64,000 nt of DNA from Nitrospirota bacterium. GTDB taxonomy: Bacteria; Nitrospirota; Nitrospiria; Nitrospirales; Nitrospiraceae. The notes under the pieces are model-generated. The model worked only from the letters and a program-made list of their open reading frames with translations, had not been told where the DNA came from and made no database searches. The stretch is from NCBI GenBank assembly GCA_030645475.1, contig JAUSMA010000007.1:1-64000 (forward strand). Reading direction: 5' to 3'. Position numbers and translations under genes: made by a program. Positions 63,721-64,000 of the stretch are shown piece by piece (within the stretch, counting starts at the first letter, position 1; each line of letters opens with the position of its first letter).

Positions 63721-64000
63721 TTATCGTTGGCTGAGCTTGTGCACCATATCGATGGCGGCGGCCACATGCTCGATCGGAGTCGTCGGCAAGATTCCATGGC
63801 CCAAATTAAAGATATGGCCGGGCCGGCCACCGGCTCTGCGCAGAATATCGGCGACGCGGCGTTCGATTTCTGGCAACGGCGCATAGAGCGCTAAGGGGTC
63901 GAGATTCCCCTGCACCGCGACATCGTGCCCCACCATGGCCCAGGCCTCATCGAGATGGATCCGCCAGTCGACCCCGATCACATCCCCGCCCGCTTTCCGC
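63721..64000 (-). CDS. hemE: Uroporphyrinogen decarboxylase (3' part, runs off the window)
   Basis: The visible 92 C-terminal codons include [40 protein letters not shown] and [20 protein letters not shown], the conserved HemE C-terminus with the family's His and LGHGI. Decarboxylates uroporphyrinogen III to coproporphyrinogen III. It heads the visible hemE-hemH-hemY order, 103 bp before hemH. Confidence 0.94.
   Translation of the reverse strand, partial: RKAGGDVIGVDWRIHLDEAWAMVGHDVAVQGNLDPLALYAPLPEIERRVADILRRAGGRPGHIFNLGHGILPTTPIEHVAAAIDMVHKLSQR

Overview
The window looks like a chromosomal segment of a Nitrospira-type bacterium (phylum Nitrospirota). This is inferred from gene content and general character: a GC-rich, diderm gene set with many two-component regulators, lipoproteins, small iron-sulfur proteins and hopanoid/squalene-type enzymes. 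No nitrite-oxidation, rRNA or ribosomal-protein gene is present, so the assignment rests on gene style and is not proven.

Layout. 0-0.9 kb: the 5' end of tuf preceded by tRNA-Thr, tRNA-Gly and tRNA-Tyr under one strong promoter (minus strand). 0.97-4 kb: a secreted HExxH protein and a UvrD/PcrA helicase. 4.1-9.1 kb: an unknown protein, glycogen phosphorylase, a secreted HEAT-repeat protein and a membrane-anchored coiled-coil protein (plus strand). 9.1-11.6 kb: HEAT protein, basic protein, RlpA and a small secreted protein (minus). 11.7-16.5 kb: a Gld-like ABC operon (ATPase, permease, GldG-like, DUF4340). 16.7-19.7 kb: response regulator, tRNA-Arg, a protein with a degenerate PD-(D/E)XK domain, a RAM-domain protein and a lipoprotein. 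19.9-24.9 kb: an NtrC-type regulator with its kinase, then MalQ. 25-29 kb: a candidate structured RNA, a secreted protein, an HDOD protein, a broken DUF433/DUF5615 toxin-antitoxin pair and an acyltransferase. 29.3-36 kb: SPFH lipoprotein, cytochrome c with a 51-aa membrane ORF, QueC, DksA-like protein, Apt, RpoS-like sigma factor, acylphosphatase, tRNA-Pro and alanine dehydrogenase.

36.1-37.6 kb is a four-gene redox operon with a thioredoxin-like [2Fe-2S] ferredoxin and a seven-cysteine ferredoxin. It is followed by an AT-richer patch (37.6-38.46 kb) with a tandem zinc-ribbon protein. 38.5-45.6 kb holds a membrane protein, squalene/phytoene synthase, a cupredoxin, HtpX, glutathione peroxidase, several small proteins and an MFS transporter. 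45.8-51.7 kb is a YqeY protein and a signalling block (REC-zinc ribbon, REC-GGDEF, hybrid kinase, HPt), then tRNA-Ala. 51.8-58.8 kb: PurN-PurM, a DUF4197 lipoprotein, an NtrX/NtrY pair and DUF1844. 59.1-64 kb: MazG and its partner, then the heme genes hemE (partial), hemH and hemY/hemG.

The most distinctive non-coding feature is a family of five dispersed palindromic repeats of about 71-127 bp. Every copy sits directly behind a gene 3' end, two of them between convergent genes. All six complete tRNA genes carry an encoded CCA. Other points of interest are the inactivated toxin gene, the nuclease-like domain lacking two catalytic acids, the seven-cysteine ferredoxin and the candidate 6S-like RNA.
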